The notes under the pieces are model-generated. The model did no database searches and had not been told where the DNA came from. It saw nothing but the letters and a program-made list of their open reading frames with translations. Shown one piece after another: positions 5,677-5,767 of a DNA stretch of 5,767 nucleotides. Numbering within the stretch: the first letter of the stretch is position 1; each line of letters begins with the position of its first letter. The DNA comes from Clostridiaceae bacterium (GTDB lineage: Bacteria; Bacillota; Clostridia; Oscillospirales; Acutalibacteraceae). The position numbers and the translations under genes are program-made. Location of the stretch: contig JAEDKI010000127.1 of the NCBI GenBank assembly GCA_016295895.1, positions 1 to 5,767 of the forward strand. The letters are read 5' to 3'.

Positions 5677-5767
5677 TTAACTGAATGTACTCCCTCCTGA
5701 GAAAGTAAAAAGCTCGTCAAATTCCAATTTGTTTGCCGCTTTCCATGCTAAACGGCGGGAACGGGCA
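5677..5767 (-). CDS. Possible C-terminal end of an unrecognised protein, cut by the window edge
   Basis: On the minus strand an open frame enters from the right edge and gives 29 residues ending in TAA at 5679-5677. It begins ARSRRLAWKAANK and ends FTFSGGSTFS. I do not recognise the family. Support is limited: a plausible amino-acid mix (Trp, basic run, mixed polar), a location just beyond a hairpin, and no stop codon in the visible 29 codons. A run this short is not significant by chance alone, and an overlapping frame on the same strand is also open through part of this stretch. It may be gene remnant, repeat sequence or a true 3' end. Confidence 0.25.
   Translation of the reverse strand, partial: ARSRRLAWKAANKLEFDELFTFSGGSTFS

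Noticed and set aside
5378..5767. CRISPR array or tRNA gene in the repeat-rich right end
   Set aside because: The repeats are palindromic and non-identical with no regular spacers, and no cloverleaf with T-loop consensus was found.

Overview
The window looks like chromosomal DNA from a gut-type Clostridia bacterium, probably of the Oscillospiraceae/Ruminococcaceae kind. This is an inference. It rests on the close resemblance of the ABC exporter pair and the family 78 glycosidase to proteins common in that group, on the GC content (roughly mid-40s percent by eye), on Firmicutes-type ribosome binding sites, and on hairpin-rich intergenic repeats of a style familiar from those genomes. No taxonomic marker gene is present.

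Layout. (1) Positions 1-2170, plus strand: the 3' end of one ABC half-transporter gene, then a complete second one whose ATG shares one base with the first gene's stop codon. Together they look like an asymmetric, heterodimeric multidrug-type exporter: the first subunit has Gln where the switch His should be, and the second has a full catalytic set but an LSQGQ signature. (2) Positions 2177-2209: a strong 15-bp hairpin between convergent genes, probably a bidirectional terminator. (3) Positions 4404-2224, minus strand: a complete cytoplasmic GH78 alpha-L-rhamnosidase that starts at TTG. (4) Positions 4405-4591: a short AT-rich divergent promoter region with a recognisable -35/-10 pair on each strand. 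(5) Positions 4592-5377, plus strand: a secreted lipoprotein with a probable DUF3298/RsiV-like domain. (6) Positions 5378-5767: no complete gene. It holds a roughly 125-bp MITE-like inverted-repeat element, a second short hairpin repeat, a third hairpin, and the possible last 29 codons of a minus-strand gene entering from the right edge.

How they work together: the two ABC genes form an operon and their products should make one exporter. The rhamnosidase and the lipoprotein are each single genes with their own promoters and show no obvious link to the exporter or to each other. I see no convincing undescribed multi-gene system. The most interesting parts are the repeat cluster at the right and the fine structure of the exporter pair.
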